From contig MU832039.1 of the NCBI GenBank assembly GCA_029204225.1, positions 1 through 64,000 of the forward strand: 64,000 bases of DNA, given 5' to 3'. The DNA is from Diphasiastrum complanatum. Lineage: Eukaryota; Streptophyta; Lycopodiopsida; Lycopodiales; Lycopodiaceae. Made by a program: the position numbers and the translations under genes. The notes under the pieces are model-generated. The model worked only from the letters and a program-made list of their open reading frames with translations. It was not told the DNA's origin and ran no database searches. Shown here one piece after another: positions 22,563 to 34,282 of the stretch. Positions within the stretch are counted from its first letter, which is position 1; every line of letters starts with the position of its first letter.

Positions 22563-23275
22563 CTCCATCTGCCTCTGATTCATTTTGGAACCTTGACAGA
22601 CTTACATTGTTTGCTTTTTTTTTCTCCACAGAAACCAAAGAAATTTATTTTGTTATGTATACTAGTAATGCATCTTGTTTGCTTATTTATTCTTACAAAA
22701 TTGAAAGAGCATCTTGTCTGTCCTGTGAAAGTACCTAGTGTTGCTATTGCCACATGCAAAATTTGTTGCTCTAGGCTGTAAATGCTCATCTCAGCCTAGA
22801 GAAAATGTGCAATTAAGATCAGGCTGAGATTCTGAGAATCCACTTCAGTTATCTGATAACAAGATAAAGATAATGTCCCTCACCTAAATGAAAATTAAAG
22901 AATCAAACCGACCCTTCCAAGGCTGAACATCTCTAATCAGATAAAATTGATTTCGGAACACGTCAACTCACAAGACCCAATAGTGTACAATGTAAGTTGC
23001 ATCTTGTACAGAAGTTTTAGATAAAACACAAAATGTTGCTCTTTGCATACCTATGGCTGCTTCTCAGACCCCAATTGGCAAGGATGCGGTATGGAAAGCT
23101 CTCAAATATGTGTATTTCTACATAATGATAAAATAATCAGCACATAGTGTGAATAAGTTGCCACACTTAAAAAAGCAAGGCAAATGCGGGTCCAAGCCTA
23201 CATTTGTGTACCCATATTGGAGGTTCACCTCCAACTTTAAGGGGTAGGCATTTCTTATGGCATGTTTCCATTGAT
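22563..23275. other. No recognised feature
   Basis: AT-rich sequence with only short chance frames; no repeat boundary or gene signal was seen. Confidence 0.5.
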
Positions 23276-23360
23276 GGTGGATTCAAGGGTTTGCTCAATT
23301 GGTTAGCTTGGCATCCAAAGTTTCTTTGGTCCCAAGTTCAAGCCCCCTTGGAAACCAAGA
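23276..23360 (+). repeat. tRNA-derived SINE-like head
   Basis: TTGCTCAATTGG (23291-23302) resembles a polymerase III A box. AGTTCAAGCCC (23335-23345), within GGTCCCAAGTTCAAGCCCCC, resembles a B box, at tRNA-like spacing. The stem context is not cleanly tRNA-like, so this is not called a tRNA gene. No poly-A or poly-T tail or target duplication was found, and the downstream limit is unknown. Confidence 0.4.
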
Positions 23361-24009
23361 TGCATTGATGGTGGTGGGCAGAACAATGCCCAAAGTTTAT
23401 TACACCATCTCTCTCAATCGTGATGAGGGAGAAAAACATTGGCCACTACAAGCCAAATAGTTTGGCAATCACATGCCAAATTGATGTGATAATAAATCAG
23501 CTAAATGTTCAAAACGCAATAAGGTCACAAAAGCGTCCTATCTAGAAAACAGCCATCGTGCACACAGGACCTATGGGTAAGTAAAATTTGTGCTCATCCT
23601 TTACATAAGAGAACAAGCCTTTTAGAAACCTTTATGGTGGTTTGCAGTATCTTCAAGGTTACCTCACGTGCTAGCGGCCGTGTTGTAACTTTTCAAACGA
23701 CCAATACCTTTATCGAAGGTCACTAGAAAGACCATCCTTCCATATGTAAAGTATTGGAAAATGTATTTTCTAGTGATCTACAAGCAAAAAAATAAGTTGC
23801 TTAACTTGGGTAGGATCATTAGAAATTAGTTTCATGAGTTTCAAAGATGAAGAGTCATGCATGCCCTCTTTTAAGCTTGAATGTATTTATGGGTCACACT
23901 ATTTGACTATTTATGTGTTCTAATCTCCTTCCTAACTTTTTAAATGGTTTTTTATAGCTCAAGTTGTTGTAAAGATGCTAGCACTGATTTGCATACCTTC
24001 ACTTGGCAA
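23361..24009. other. No recognised feature
   Basis: No reading frame or terminal repeat was seen. It may include the body of the SINE-like element. Confidence 0.4.
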
Positions 24010-24390
24010 CATCATCTAGGCATAATTGAAAAAAGATTCGGGATTAATAAAATCTAGAAAGAGAAAATCAATTTCTAGAGAGAAAAACACGTGTTACCAT
24101 TATGGGCAATACACTTGGTGTGGGTGGATGTGCTTAATCACGCTAAAACCATAGGGTAGATGTGGTTGCGATTTATGATGGACTCCAACTAGGTCTCAGA
24201 TCTCCTTATTGAAAAATTATCTTGGCACTAAACATGCCATGCTAGCAACCCCACAGACATGAGTTGGTCACAAATTTGAAATTTACCTTCTCAAACTTAT
24301 TAATAAAGTGGAATCTTTCTCAAACCGACTTTGATTATCTTCTAGAGTTCAGTGTTCGGTGAAAGTGCTAGTTGTAAGGTCACTTCATAC
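24010..24390 (+). repeat. Degraded LTR-like repeat, related to the repeats at 51.4 and 54.0 kb
   Basis: It aligns by eye with 51417-51830 and 53941-54341. Shared words include AAATCTAGAAAGAGAAAATC, GACTCCAACTAGGTCTCAG, CTTCTCAAACTTATTAATAAAGTGG and CAGTGTTCGGTGAAAGTGC. It continues past the repeat end like the left copy of the 50.9-54.3 kb element (GTTGTAAGGTCACTTC), so it probably comes from the 5' end of a related element. Confidence 0.72.
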
Positions 24391-24561
24391 AATCTATCAT
24401 GGCATTGAGGGTTATCTCTGCAAATGCCAACAATATTTTGTCAATACCATTTGGTCCTTGTTGCCAATGATATGTTGTTGGGACAATTCAATCTGGAAAT
24501 TGGTCATCTTGATATTTGTTGGAGTTTGTGGGTTTGAGTGTACCTTGCATAAACGGAAATT
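24391..24561. other. No recognised feature
   Basis: Short spacer, possibly internal sequence of the degraded element to its left. Confidence 0.35.
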
Positions 24562-24719
24562 GTGTTGAGCTCTAGGAGCACACTCAAGCTTGTTGCCTAA
24601 GTTAGATGGCTTGCTTGAACGAATTTGCATGTTTATGGTTGTGTTGAGCTCTAGGAGCACGCTCGAGCTTGTTGCCTAAGTTAGATGGCTTACTTGGACG
24701 AATTTGCATGTTTATGGTT
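24562..24719. repeat. 79-bp tandem duplication
   Basis: Two nearly identical 79-bp units start at 24562 and 24641 (GTGTTGAGCTCTAGGAGCAC). They differ at a few bases. Related words (GTTGGATGGCTTGCTTGGG and TAAGTCGTGGTTCCCGACTC) occur at 54360-54760, next to another copy of the same repeat family. Confidence 0.88.
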
Positions 24720-25093
24720 GGCTAAGTGTTCGCGATGGCTCTCTAGCTAAGTGGAAGGGCAAGTATCAAAGTTGAGAACCTAAGTCACGGTTCCCAAGTT
24801 CCTCTGCGGTGCTTGCTCTACACCAAAAAACATTGGGCCAATTTCAATTATCATAATCTTCCTCATAGCTTAGTTATCATACATACAAAATAAGTTTAAG
24901 AGAAAAGCTAATTGTAGGCCCCATTGAATTATCACCTAGGTGCTTTGAGACATAAGGACATAAAGTCTTTGCAGGTTTTAATCCTCTACTATTATTAGTA
25001 AAATGCCAAGGGATTTTTTGCTAAGTATTAAGTCTTTTTTTATGGACTTTTGTAGTTCAAGACTCCAAGAGGGAGGCCATCTCGGCCTAAAAT

Positions 25094-25095
<2 letters not shown>
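24720..25095. other. No recognised feature
   Basis: Decayed repeat sequence similar in part to 54700-54790. No reading frame was recognised. Confidence 0.4.

Positions 25096-25126
<31 letters not shown>
25096..25126. repeat. AC dinucleotide microsatellite
   Basis: A pure (AC)n run of about 15 units. It creates a cysteine/valine frame on the minus strand that is not a gene. Confidence 0.97.
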
Positions 25127-25127
<1 letters not shown>

Positions 25128-25499
25128 CCCATATTGTCTTTTGTTTTTGGGGGTGAGTCTCCCTGCGTGAAGGCAAGTGTTTGAGACCATGGAATGCTTG
25201 TTAGGGGTGAGCCTGTTTTAGATAATATGTAGAATGCTAATTTTCTTGTTGCTCTTGAGTTCACACATGTGAAGGAAAGTGAATACTGCTATTGTACTGA
25301 CAAGGATAGAAATATAAATGTTCATAGTGATTTTAATGACATTTTTATGCCTTTCCATGTTCTAGCATGTTCAATGCATGATTTTCTACATTGTAGATGA
25401 ACTAGATATGCAACAAATTTACCTTTAAATCCAAGTGATCCATTAAGCATGTTTTGGATCTGATTTAGATATTGTGCACAACAACATAATGTACCCATG

Positions 25500-25967
25500 C
25501 AGACTCTCTCGATAGTTGGAGAAAAATACTTTCTAAACTTCATCGACGATTATTCAAAAAAGACAATAGTTTATTTTCAGGAGAAGAAATCAAAAGCCTT
25601 TAAGTATTTTTAGCAATTCAAGCAGGAAGCTGGGAATCTAACTTCTAAGAAAAATCAAGGCAATTCGGACTGATGGTGGAGGCGAATCATTTCTACTCAA
25701 TTCAAAGATTACTGCAAAGCTCATGGAATTCTTATGCAGAATACCACCAACTTTTCTCCACAGTCGAATGGAGTGGTTGAACGTAAAAAATCGCACACTT
25801 GTCAAAAGTGCAAAAACTATGATTCTACATGCATGATTATCGAAGACCTTTTGGGCAGAAGCCATCTCGACAACTGCATATCTTCAGAATTAACTTACAA
25901 CCAAAGTCTTATTAAAAAAACCACTCAAAGAGGTGCATACAAGCTCAAAACCTTTTGGCAAGGCATT
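25500..25967 (+). pseudogene. Copia integrase fragment, distinct family
   Basis: YFLNFIDDYSKKTIVYFQEK (near 25530-25590) is the first catalytic block of a Copia integrase. QFKDYCKAHGILMQ and NFSPQSNGVVERK (25690-25790) are the conserved lead-in and third catalytic block. At least two frameshifts or stops lie between them, and the domain decays after 25800. The residues resemble Tork/Tnt1-like integrases more than those of elements A-G. It ends before element C begins. Confidence 0.8.
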
Positions 25968-26371
25968 TGATTGTATCGCTTTCACATAGATTCTAGCATG
26001 AATACGTAAGAAGCTAGATGCTACTACTTTTCATTTCACACAAATTATTGCGTCTGAGTTGAAAGTAAGTTCCTAGAGAGTTTATCAGTTCTTTGAGACT
26101 CGTGGGAGAGATAGACTTCTTACTTGCATGTGCTTCATTTCTGTAATTGAAGAAAGATCCAAATTCAAGATAGATTGATTTTTTATGTTGAGAGTTTGAT
26201 CTCACATTCTGTTGCTAGATTTCATAGGTTGGATCAACATTATCAGTGTTAGATCCTAGGTTGAGATAGCAAGCAACAAGCTCAAGGCAGACATGAGAAT
26301 AATTATAGTTTGTCCTATGTCAAAGAACCAGAGAGCTCGAAGATGGGCGAAGAAAGATCGAATCACAAAAA
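25968..26371. other. No recognised feature
   Basis: Left flank of element C. No credible reading frame was found; it may be decayed Copia sequence continuing from the integrase fragment. Confidence 0.4.
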
Positions 26372-26630
26372 TGACAAAATTTCCAGAATTCACATGTGTA
26401 GGGAATGTCCACAAGAGTGACTGATCTTAATTAAGCTTTGTGATTGGCACTATAACCTGATTCTAGATTGTTCAACAAAATCTAGTTTAGAAGAAATGGC
26501 TAATCCACAATCTAGCATGCTAATCAACAGAATATAATAGCAATGAATCAAAGAATGAATAAAAATACAAGATTTCAGTGTATGAGCATTAGCCTCAACA
26601 CGAAGTAGAGAGAGAGAGCTAGAGAGATAA
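26372..26630 (-). repeat. Remnant of the 3' LTR of element C
   Basis: It is homologous to the first about 260 bp of 30354-31145 (TGACAAAATTTCCAGAATTC onward), then stops abruptly at AGAGAGATAA and continues in RT sequence. Confidence 0.9.
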
Positions 26631-29584
26631 GGAAGGATCATAGTTACTAAGATTAAATCCTAGTGACTCAAGAAAGGTGTTAAGTCGAGAATACCATGAC
26701 CTTGGAGCTTGCTTTAATCCATATAAACTTTTGAAGAGCAAGCAAACTTTTCCCTCATCATGGATGAACCCATTAGGTTGATCCATATAGATCTCTTCTT
26801 CTAGATAGCCATTTAGAAATGCATTAGAAACATCTAGTTGAAGAATTTACAAATTGAAAAAACAAGCAAGAGAAATTATGATTCTAATTGACACCATCTT
26901 TGCAACTGGGGCAAAGGTCTCCTCATAATCAAGTCCATATGCTTGAGCAAAGCCTTTAGCACAAAGCCTAGCCTTGTACTTGTTGATTGTGCCATCTTGA
27001 TTATACTTGACTCGAAAAACCCATTCGCAACCAATGGTATGCTTGTTGGATGGAAGATCCACAAGCTCCCATGTATTATTGGCCATCAAAGCATCATATT
27101 CTTCCTTCATGGCAAGGTACCATTCCTTTGAGTTGATAGCATCATATACATCCTTCGGCTCCTCATGAGAAATAAAATAGGCACAATTAGTGGAGTTGAT
27201 TTCCACTTGCTTTCCTCTATCTTCATAGGTAAGCCATCTAGGCTCGGATCTTTCTCTTTGAGATCTCCTTGGTGAAAAAATTCGAGGCGAATCCTCCTCA
27301 AATCTCGGCCCCATCTCTGCATGATGATCTTCAAGGGTGATGATTGGAGTATCTTTGTGAGAATCTTTGAACTCGGCCTTCTCAAGAATGTATTTTTGAT
27401 CTTCATGGAATATCACATCTCTACTCTCAATTGTAGTTGAGATAGAGGGAACATAGATCCTGTAAGCTTTCTTGTTGGATGCATATCCAACCATGATCCC
27501 TCTAACAGAATTAGGATCATCTCTTTTCATTGTTTCCAAGGCCATATTAACAAAGCAAGTACAACCAAAAACTCTAAGGTGATCTACCTTAGGTTTTTTC
27601 TAAAACAAGACTTCAAAAGGTTTTTTTCCAACAAGAGCATTGTGAGGTAATCTATTGCACAAATGGTTTGCACAATTTATAGCTTCACCCCAATATTCAA
27701 TAGGAAAAGAAGCTGCTACTCGCATTGCTTTAGCACATTCACATAAAGATCTGTTTTTCCTCTCAGCTACTCCATTTTGGGATGGAGAATAGGCACAAGA
27801 AAATTCTCTCTTTATTCCTTCACCTTCACAATAATTATGAAACTTGTTGGAGATATATTCACCTCCTCCATCGCATCTTAAATCTTTAACTTCGCAAGAA
27901 AACTATTTCTCTACGTAAGTTTTAATGATAAGGAAGTGATAAAAAACCATAGCCTTTGAAGAAAGTAGATACAACCAAGTGTACTAGTAAAGTCATCAAT
28001 AAAGGTGACAAAACATTTTGCACCACCAATACTTTTAGAAGAGGAAAAATGTACATCTGAATGTATGAGTTCTAATGGATAAGTAGTCTTTATAAAAGAC
28101 TTCTGATATGGCTTTCTATGTGACTTTGCAATGGCACAAGCCTCACAAGGCTTGAAATCTTTAGAAAGAGATTTTGGAAGACCAATAGCCTTCTCCTTCT
28201 TAACCATAGAAGACATAGATGTAAAGTTAGGATGTCCCAACCTTCTATGCCACAGCTCCTCCTTAGATAACAAAGCAACTTCAAAAAGGTTTGCATTCTC
28301 ATAAGAATTTAACTTAAAGATTCCACCACATCTAGTTCCATCAGCAAGGATTTCATCTTTTCTCTTGATAAAACAAGTATTGGAGTTGAACTTTACATCA
28401 CAACCATTATCAAGCAGCTTTCCCACACTAATTAAGTTCTTTGTAACTTTTGTTATGAAAAGAATATTAGAAAGTGCAAGAACTTTTGAAGAAGCAAGTT
28501 TCAATGGAATGTTGCCAATTCCTTTTATTGGACACTCATGATCATTAGCTGTGTAAATAGATCTCTTGAGTCCTTTGAAAGGTAAGATTGAGTCAAATGA
28601 CTCCTTTGAACAGCACATATGTGAAGAGGCTCCACTGTCTATGTACCAAGCTCCATCTTTCTTGAAAGGTGATGAAGAAAAACTGGACACCATAAGTGAT
28701 CCTTCTCCGTCACTTGCAACAGAATCTTCTTCAATCTTTTTGGAGAGACTAGCTTGCTTGAGTTGGTTTTTCTTCTTAAAGAAATTAGATGCATAGTGCC
28801 CCTTCTTGCCACAGAAGAAACACTTCACTTTCTTCTTCTTGGTTTTTGAGTTAGAGGGATGAGATGTTTCATCCTCTTCACCATCTTGATCTCGATCTTT
28901 GGCTTTGTCTTTGTTGTATGCTTGAGAGAATTGGTTCTTACTCCTTCCTTTCTGCTTGCCTTTGACAAAGAGGGCTTTGTCACTTCCACCATGTTCAAGT
29001 TTGTTCATCCTGGAGAGTTTATAGCTTTGTAGAAATAAGAATTCCTTGGAGAGTTTCTAGATTAGGTAACTCCTCCTTAATAGCAAAAGATTGAACAAGA
29101 ATATCATAGTCATCTCTCAAGCCATTCAGTATGACTTGGACTAGCTCAACTTGGTTAATGGTAACACCAACACAGAAAAGCTCTCTATGTAAATCTTTAA
29201 CTCTCAGAACATAGTTAGATGCACTCTCTTCACTTCTTTGGAACTTTGAAAAATCTGATTCCTAAGAGTGAGTATTCTAGAAGTATTCTTTGCTTCATAG
29301 ATGGTCTTTAGTGCATCCCAAGCTTCTTTGGCTGTAGTGCAAGATCCTATCTCTCTCAAAATTTCATTAGATACATTCATCTTAATGAAATGTAGAGCCA
29401 TTCTAGCTCTCTTCTTATATTTAGGAATTTCAACCTGTGCTTGAGGCTCCTCCTCAACACCAAGCACAATATCCATAACATCCTGGAGAATCAAAACAGA
29501 CTCCATTCTTAACTTCCAAATTGAGTAATTAGAAGTGTTTAGTCTTTCACTGGCTTCTAGAAGATATCCTCCCTGAGATGCCAT
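26631..29584 (-). pseudogene. Decayed Gag-Pol of element C
   Basis: On the minus strand the start is at 29584 (MASQGGYLLEASERLNTS). Gag continues to about 29204 and then breaks. From 29008 one frame carries an intact zinc knuckle CFFCGKKGHYASNF with its last cysteine replaced by F, protease DSGASSHM, pre-integrase LWHRRLGHPNF and the first integrase block FVTFIDDF. The integrase remainder (27550-27910) has several stops. A frame at 26847-27545 holds the integrase tail and RT start (GCEWVFRVKYN, ARLCAKGFAQAYGLDYEETF). RT then reaches [12 protein letters not shown] near 26730 and is cut at the deletion. It is not functional. Confidence 0.9.
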
Positions 29585-30341
29585 TATAATGAAGACTTCT
29601 TAGTTATTGGATTGAGATATGTTTGAGCTTGTTCCTATCAGACTTAGAGTTGCTGCTCTCTTCACTATAGGTATTTTCAAGGTTGAACTACCTTCTTATG
29701 TGAAACACTTGCAACTATATTTGAGATGAATCTCAAAAATTCCACAAGACAAGTTTTCTAGATCAGACACAAAAAGTGGTTTGAGACACTTTGGCTGGTT
29801 TGAATTCTACTTTTGGCACGTGTGAAATGCTTCAAAAGAAAGCACTATTGACACTTAGAAGGCTCAAAGGGTGTTTAAATACTTCAAACTTAGTCTTGAT
29901 CTACAATTTCTTGTGTTGGATGCTCAAAACAATGGATTCAGAACAAAGTATAATTGAATCAACTCAAAATGTTGTCACTCGGATTTTGGACCTATACCTA
30001 TCATCTTTAAGAGCTTATAACTCTTTCTAGACATATCAGATTGATTTGATTTCAATTTCTATGGAAAGTACAGATCAAATGCTTTTGATCAAGCTATAAG
30101 ACTACTATCTTTGGATCTATAAGTAAGGAGAACAAAGGGACTGAAAAACTCTGATTTTCACACGTGCGGAATTCCATAATTCCGTACTACCTCAATTCAG
30201 GTCTAAAAATTCAGTTCAAGTCCAAATTGATCCAAATACATTTCAGAGAAAGGTTAGAAAAAGTGCAAAACTGCTTTTTTGCTTGATTTAGCTCTCAATT
30301 TCTTGTACAATCAGAGTTGTTAGCATGCAAAGCTTAATGTG
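29585..30341 (-). other. Untranslated leader of element C
   Basis: It is homologous throughout to the leader of element B (8961-9715), including the CACACGTGCGGAATTCC word. No coding frame was seen. Confidence 0.75.
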
Positions 30342-30353
30342 GCTCTGATACCA
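30342..30353 (-). promoter_or_regulatory. Primer-binding site of element C (tRNA-iMet)
   Basis: TGGTATCAGAGC on the minus strand abuts the LTR at 30354. Confidence 0.94.
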
Positions 30354-31145
30354 TGACAAAATTTCCAGAATTCACACGTGTGGGGAATGTCCACAAGAGT
30401 GACTGATCTTAATTAAGCTTTGTGATTGGCACTATAACTTGATTCTAGATTGATCAACAAAATCTAGTTAAGAAGAAATGGCTAATCCACAATCTAGCAT
30501 TCTAATCAACAGAATATAATTGCAATGAATCAAAGAATGAATAAAAATACAAGATTTCAGTGTATGAGCATTAGCCTCAACACGAGTCAGAGAGAGCTAG
30601 AGAGATAACAAGCAATATTTGTTTAGATCCAAAATGGCATGAGATAGCTACAAAACTTTGGTTCTTCATTCATTCATTGTGTGGAGAGCTACACATATTT
30701 ATGGAGATTGAGGTAGCTCGAGGTAGAACCATATCTATCCATTCCAAAATGACATCTAAAGTGACATCTAGAGTCTATGTGACATTTGTCACTTGTCATG
30801 CATGAAATTCTACCAACTTTTTACAAGTGTACTAGTTCTAACTAGAAATGTCCAAATCATCATGCATGTGTCCATTAAACTTTGTGCATGCCTTGCATGT
30901 CACTATGGAGCACTTACAATTAATGCATGTGAGTTGCCACAAGTTTCTACAAGCATAATCATGCTAATTCTATGTCTACAAACTATATGCAAGTTGCATT
31001 TATCAAACTAGATAATGCATAACCATGTAGCTCGAGTTCTATGTAGGCCAAACTTGGCATTTTGCATTAATGAGCTACATACTTGCATGGTACAATATTT
31101 GTAGCAAGCCAAGAAATCAATATGGATTGTTTTTCAATTTTAACA
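30354..31145 (-). repeat. 5' LTR of element C
   Basis: This 792-bp LTR begins TGACAAAATTTCC and ends TTTTAACA on the plus strand. It carries CACACGTGTG at 30373-30382, about 20 bp from the LTR end that faces the primer site. It is very close to the solo LTR at 46259-47053. Confidence 0.92.
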
Positions 31146-31300
31146 AATTTGACCGCCCACATCTGTGCAGACATGTGTGCAGTATCAACACTTGACACAC
31201 AGGAGGTAATCCTTGATTCAAGAGCTACCTCGCACTTCGTTACATCAAGACAGATCATGTCTGATTTTTGAAGTGCAGATCCATCAAGATTTAACAGATA
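31146..31300 (+). pseudogene. Copia protease scrap
   Basis: EVILDSRATSHFVTSRQ (near 31205-31255) is a Copia protease site whose catalytic-loop glycine (DSGATS) is replaced by arginine. There is a stop soon after. It is the right flank of element C. Confidence 0.65.
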
Positions 31301-31324
31301 CTGTAGGATTCGTTTTGCCATTTG

Positions 31325-31590
31325 TCAATGTGCCAGGCCAGGATTGGAAGAGAATTGGCTCAAGGCATAAACATAGAAGGCTAGGTCGGGTCTGGTACAA
31401 ATTGTGAGGTACATCATCAGACTACCGATTAAGTTTTGGTAGGGTATACCTACCATCTTTTGTTCTTCCTCTTCCGTTTTTGGGCAATCTTGTTTCGTGA
31501 GCTTGGCTCCAACTATCATTGGTGTGGCCTTTTCTTTTCAGTCCATCATGTGGTACTATTTGAGCACCTTTCTGGCGTATTCTGACTGAC
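31325..31590 (-). pseudogene. Copia RT/RNase H connection scrap, Tork-like
   Basis: A minus-strand frame reads KTEEEEQKMVGIPYQNLIGS, then TICTRPDLAFYVYALSQFSSN and PGLAH. These are the conserved words after the RT domain of a different Copia family. It joins element E at about 31591 within a few bases. Confidence 0.75.
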
Positions 31591-31591
31591 T

Positions 31592-33733
31592 CAAGTATGA
31601 GCAATCTCAATGTGCTTGCTCCTAGCATGGAAAACTGGATTGGTTGCCAAGCTTTGGGCTGAAAGGTTGTCAAAATAGATTATTGATGTCTTGTTAGAAT
31701 CCAGCAAGTGAAGATCCAATAGCATCCTCTTTATCCAAAGCATCTCCTTGGTGCATGTTGTCAATGCCTTGTATTCGGCCTCTGTGGAAGATAGAGAGAT
31801 AGTAGGTTGCTTCTTTGATAGCCATGAGATAGCTCCCTCTCCAAGATATATTGCAAAGGCACTTGTTGACTTCCTATCCATTTGATCACCTGCAAAATTT
31901 GAATATGAGAAACCACAAAGGTTAGGTGAAGATCCTTCATACAAGATGCCAAAATCTCTAGATCCCGAGAGATATCTTAGTACTCTCTTTCCTAGCTTCC
32001 AATGAGCCTCACTAGGATCTTGCATGAATTGGCTTAGTTTACCAACCACATAGCTTAGATTAGGTCTTGTGATGGTTAACCAAATAAGAGATCCTATGAG
32101 CTTTCTATAGAGAATAATGTCCTTAAAGGATCTTTCATTACCTCTTATAGATAGCTTTACATTTGATTCCATAGGAGTAGAAGATACTTTGCAATTTTCC
32201 ATATGAAATCTTTTTAGAATCGAGCTAGAATACTTCTCTTGACAAATGAAAGTAGAACTAGAAGTCCTAACAATCTCTATTTTTAAGATATATGAAGCTT
32301 ACCAAGATCTTGTATCTCAAACTTACTTTTAGGTGCCATCTTGATGTCATCTATATCTTCATTACTGTCACCACTTAAGATTATGTCATCAACATAGATC
32401 AAAAGCAAAGTCATGTCACCATTATCATTCATTATAAAGTAGAGAGAATGATCATACTCACTCGAGAGAGTAAGAAGGAATTGAGCTTAGCATACCAACT
32501 TCTTGGTGCTTGCTTAAGCCCATACAAGCTCTTTTGTAGGAAACACACATGATTAGGCTCATCATGTGAAACATAGCCCTCAGGTTGCTCCATGTAGATT
32601 TCCTCTTCAAGATCACCATTCAAGAAAGCATTAGTAACATCCATTTGCCACATTTTCCAACCATAAAGAGTTGCAAGAGAGATAAAGGTTTGAATTGTTA
32701 CCATCTTTGCCACAGGTGCAAAGGTCTCATCATAGTCAATGCCATACTCTTGAGCATACCCTTTTGCCACCAATCTTGCCTTGTACCTTTTGATTGATCC
32801 ATCTTCTTTTGTCTTGATCTTGAAGATCCACTTACACCCAATTGCCTTCTTGCCTTTTGGAAGTTCCGCCAACCTCCAAGTGTTGTTCTTGATGAGTGCT
32901 TGATGCTCATGATCCATGGCTTGGATCTATTCCTCTCTCTGAATTGCTTCACCTACACAAGTTGGTTCATCAAAAGAGGTAAGAAAAGCAAAGTTAGAGT
33001 TCTCCACCACTTGCTTTCCTTTTTCATCATAGGTTAGCCTTGATGGCTTAGTCCTTTGCCTTTGAGTCCTCCTTAAAGGTTGCTTTGGAGTGGCATCTCC
33101 ACCTTCATCCAAGACATCTTGCACATCATGATGATTAGTAGGCACATCAACATCATCAACATCATCATCAACATTGACGACATTGGAAACATTTTCTTCA
33201 TGAAAGATGACATCCCTACTTATGACAACTTTATTTGTAGAAGGAATGTACACTTTGTAAGCCTTGCTTACTTCACTATAGCCAACAAACACACACTTCT
33301 TTGATGAAGGATCTTCTTTAGTTCTATCATCAAGAGTGATGTTGACAAAACAAGTACAACCAAAGATCCTACAATGCTTGACACTCGGCCTCCTACCATA
33401 GAGGACCTCAAAGGGAGTCTTACCACTCAAAGAAGCGCTTGTCCTCCTGTTACAAAGATAATTAGCACATGCTAAAGCTTTCCCCCAATAGGACTTAGCA
33501 AGATTAGCATGTAGTCTCATTGCCTTGGCACATTCACAAAGGGTTCTATTATGCCTTTCTGCCACTCCATTCCGTTGTGGAGTCCTAGGACTAAAGTACT
33601 CCCTCTTAATCCCATGTGCTATGCAAAAATCTTTGAACTTATTTGAAGTGTATTCCCCTCCATTATCTGATCTCAAGCATTTGATCTTTGTATTGAATTG
33701 ATTTTCCACTTTATTCTTAAACTTGACAAATGA
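31592..33733 (-). pseudogene. Copia element E: integrase-RT-RNase H fragment, D-related
   Basis: This minus-strand fragment starts inside integrase (FVKFKNKVENQFNTKIKCLR, SDNGGEYTS, NGVAERHNRTL), continues through the integrase tail (33000-33300) and RT ([46 protein letters not shown]). It changes frame between 32200 and 32432 around the YVDD region. It ends in RNase H (LSSTEAEYKAL, HARSKHIEIAH) at 31592. Both ends are cut without LTRs. It resembles element D but is clearly diverged. Confidence 0.9.
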
Positions 33734-33734
33734 A

Positions 33735-34282
33735 TTCAAGACTTACTATACTGATCGAGGTATTATGCATACAAAGACCCAGAAATTCCTTATATTCCCA
33801 TGAATCTGATGAATATAGGTGTTGCTAAGAGGACTAACATCACCTTACCTATGCACTATAAAGATTATCCAGTAGTATCAGATATCCTTGATAGTGGATC
33901 AGGTGTCAACATAATGGCTTTGTCACTAGCAAAGTCATGGGAGTTCAATACCTTAGATCAGCCACGTTACAAACTTCGTATAGCAATCAACGAGTGTAAC
34001 CGACCTTGCAGGTCACTTATCGAATATCCCAGTATGTATTGCAGGAGTCAAATTTACCATAGATTTCATCATTCTCGATCTACCAGATGATGCAAATACA
34101 TATAAACTCCTTCTTGGCACACCCTGGCTACAAATGGCAGGTGTTGTCCAAGATTGGAAGCATAGCAAAATAACCTTTGGCAACAGTGAAAAATGAGTCA
34201 CTGTTGATTCGACTGGCCATGTAAAGCCAGCCAAGGTTTATGATGATTGGTCATCTACAACATATGACGAATCCAATAGTGG
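33735..34282 (+). pseudogene. Ty3/gypsy protease region, left of element D
   Basis: MNLMNIGVAKRTN leads to the retropepsin site VVSDILDSGSGVNIM (near 33860-33915). After a frameshift near 34010, VKFTIDFIILDLPDD and YKLLLGTPWLQMAG complete a gypsy-type protease. The element continues on the other side of element D (40137 onward) with RT, which indicates that D was inserted into this gypsy pol. Confidence 0.85.

Larger units (their letters stand above)
26372..31145 (-). mobile_element. Copia element C, same family as B, internally deleted
   Basis: This minus-strand element has a complete 792-bp LTR at its 5' (right) end with primer site and leader, a decayed Gag-Pol, and only the last third of the other LTR at its 3' (left) end. 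A deletion at about 26630 joins LTR sequence directly to RT, removing RNase H, the purine tract and most of the 3' LTR. The flanks do not show a target duplication (AAAAA on the left, AATTT on the right). The left flank is integrase-like and the right flank protease-like sequence of another Copia family, so the borders may be recombinant. Confidence 0.9.

Noticed and set aside
23291-23345. A tRNA gene
   Set aside because: The A-box and B-box-like words are present, but I could not build a tRNA cloverleaf with an acceptor stem and anticodon arm.
25040-25264. A cysteine/valine-rich minus-strand frame
   Set aside because: It is generated by the AC microsatellite at 25096-25126.
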